Assembly: GCA_046496815.1 (NCBI GenBank)
Contig: JAWOGN010000283.1
Location: forward strand, 1-12,807
Length of the DNA: 12,807 nt
Source: JAWOGN01 sp046496815
GTDB lineage: Bacteria > Desulfobacterota > DSM-4660 > Desulfatiglandales > Desulfatiglandaceae
Direction of reading: 5' to 3'
The number at the start of each line of letters is the position of its first letter. Position 1 is the first letter of the stretch. Shown here piece by piece: positions 12,544 through 12,807 of this stretch. The notes below the pieces were generated by a model. That model made no database searches, had not been told where the DNA came from, and saw nothing but the letters and a program-made list of their open reading frames with translations. The position numbers and the translations under genes were made by a program.

Positions 12544-12807
12544 ATGAAGGAAATTTGTTTTGTTATGATCGCAATGTTCGCAGGGGCATTTTGTTTTTCA
12601 TCCGTTGTCACCGTGGCTGCGGCGCAGCCGGGCGTGGGGGTGATCGTTGTCGACATGCAGGGCGATTTCACGGAGTGGAAGAAAGGATCTCTCGCTGTCA
12701 GCGGCTCAGATAAGGCTTTTGCCGACAAGGTGGAAAAAGCTACCCGGACTTTAAGCGATAAGGGGTATATGATTTTCGGCACGCAAGACTGGCACCCCGA
12801 GGATCAC
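12544..12807 (+). CDS. Exported nicotinamidase-like (isochorismatase family) hydrolase, 3' end cut by window
   Basis: The first 88 residues are present and the frame runs off the right edge. Residues 1-27 form a typical Sec signal peptide: Lys2, a hydrophobic core (ICFVMIAMFAGAFCF) and a probable cleavage after Ala27 (VAAA-QP). The mature part begins like PncA: IVVDMQGDF with catalytic Asp37, GSLAVSG, and TQDWHPEDH with metal-ligand Asp82 and His84. PncA hydrolyses nicotinamide to nicotinic acid and ammonia in NAD salvage. A plus-strand AAAGGAGG lies at good spacing before ATG 12544. A signal peptide is unusual because standard PncA is cytoplasmic, which suggests periplasmic action. The catalytic Lys and Cys lie beyond the window, so activity cannot be confirmed. 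Confidence 0.85.
   Translation, partial: MKEICFVMIAMFAGAFCFSSVVTVAAAQPGVGVIVVDMQGDFTEWKKGSLAVSGSDKAFADKVEKATRTLSDKGYMIFGTQDWHPEDH

Noticed and set aside
12215..12547. 110-codon plus-strand frame whose stop overlaps the start of the nicotinamidase-like gene
   Set aside because: The start is GTG without a ribosome site, the product has no recognisable pattern, and a second frame overlaps it equally well. The overlap with the next ATG looks accidental.
1..12807. Mobile elements, CRISPR arrays, tRNA or rRNA genes
   Set aside because: I saw no transposase or integrase, no spaced direct repeats and no tRNA- or rRNA-like sequence on reading through the window.

Overview
The window looks like chromosomal DNA of an anaerobic sulfate-reducing or related bacterium (Desulfobacterota, the former Deltaproteobacteria). 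The reasons are a two-iron desulfoferrodoxin with the same key-residue numbering as the Desulfoarculus-type protein, a monofunctional Ni-Fe CO dehydrogenase, several rubredoxin-type proteins, rubrerythrin, and a sigma-54 activator with a PAS sensor. This placement is inference from gene content; no rRNA or other taxonomic marker is present.

Layout: every gene from 1 to 11214 lies on the minus strand, so the region reads from right to left. A PAS/AAA+/Fis sigma-54 activator (9877-11214) is followed by a regulatory interval (9557-9876) that holds a TGAGACA/TGTCTCA dyad, an IHF-type site and a -24/-12-like promoter. Next comes a probable operon: a 65-aa conserved-looking protein, a 36-aa RCKP-type mini rubredoxin, rubrerythrin and a CX4C rubredoxin, closed by a hairpin terminator. 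After it come a PerR-type regulator with an operator over its own predicted transcription start, thiol peroxidase, then desulfoferrodoxin, ferritin, a 51-aa rubredoxin-like protein and a flavodoxin. Further left are a CBS-ACT protein with a strong sigma-70 promoter, a zinc-ribbon protein, a DUF4177-like protein, CO dehydrogenase (cooS), and a classical rubredoxin ending at a very clear terminator. At the left edge is a fused DUF2064/family-2 glycosyltransferase cut by the window. The right end turns to the plus strand: a CPBP-family membrane protease and the 5' part of an apparently exported nicotinamidase-like hydrolase.

Working together: the centre is an oxygen and peroxide defence island. 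Desulfoferrodoxin reduces superoxide to peroxide; rubrerythrin and Tpx reduce peroxide; ferritin sequesters iron; four free-standing rubredoxin-type proteins and a flavodoxin are candidate electron carriers. Two regulatory inputs are visible: PerR (peroxide and metal) and the sigma-54 activator, whose PAS domain carries four cysteines. CooS sits in the same strand run with its own rubredoxin but without CooC, CooF or ACS genes in the window. The most notable observations are the complete sigma-54 control region beside the activator gene, the poorly known 65-aa/36-aa pair it would control, and a CO dehydrogenase lacking two of the four histidines of the usual proton path.
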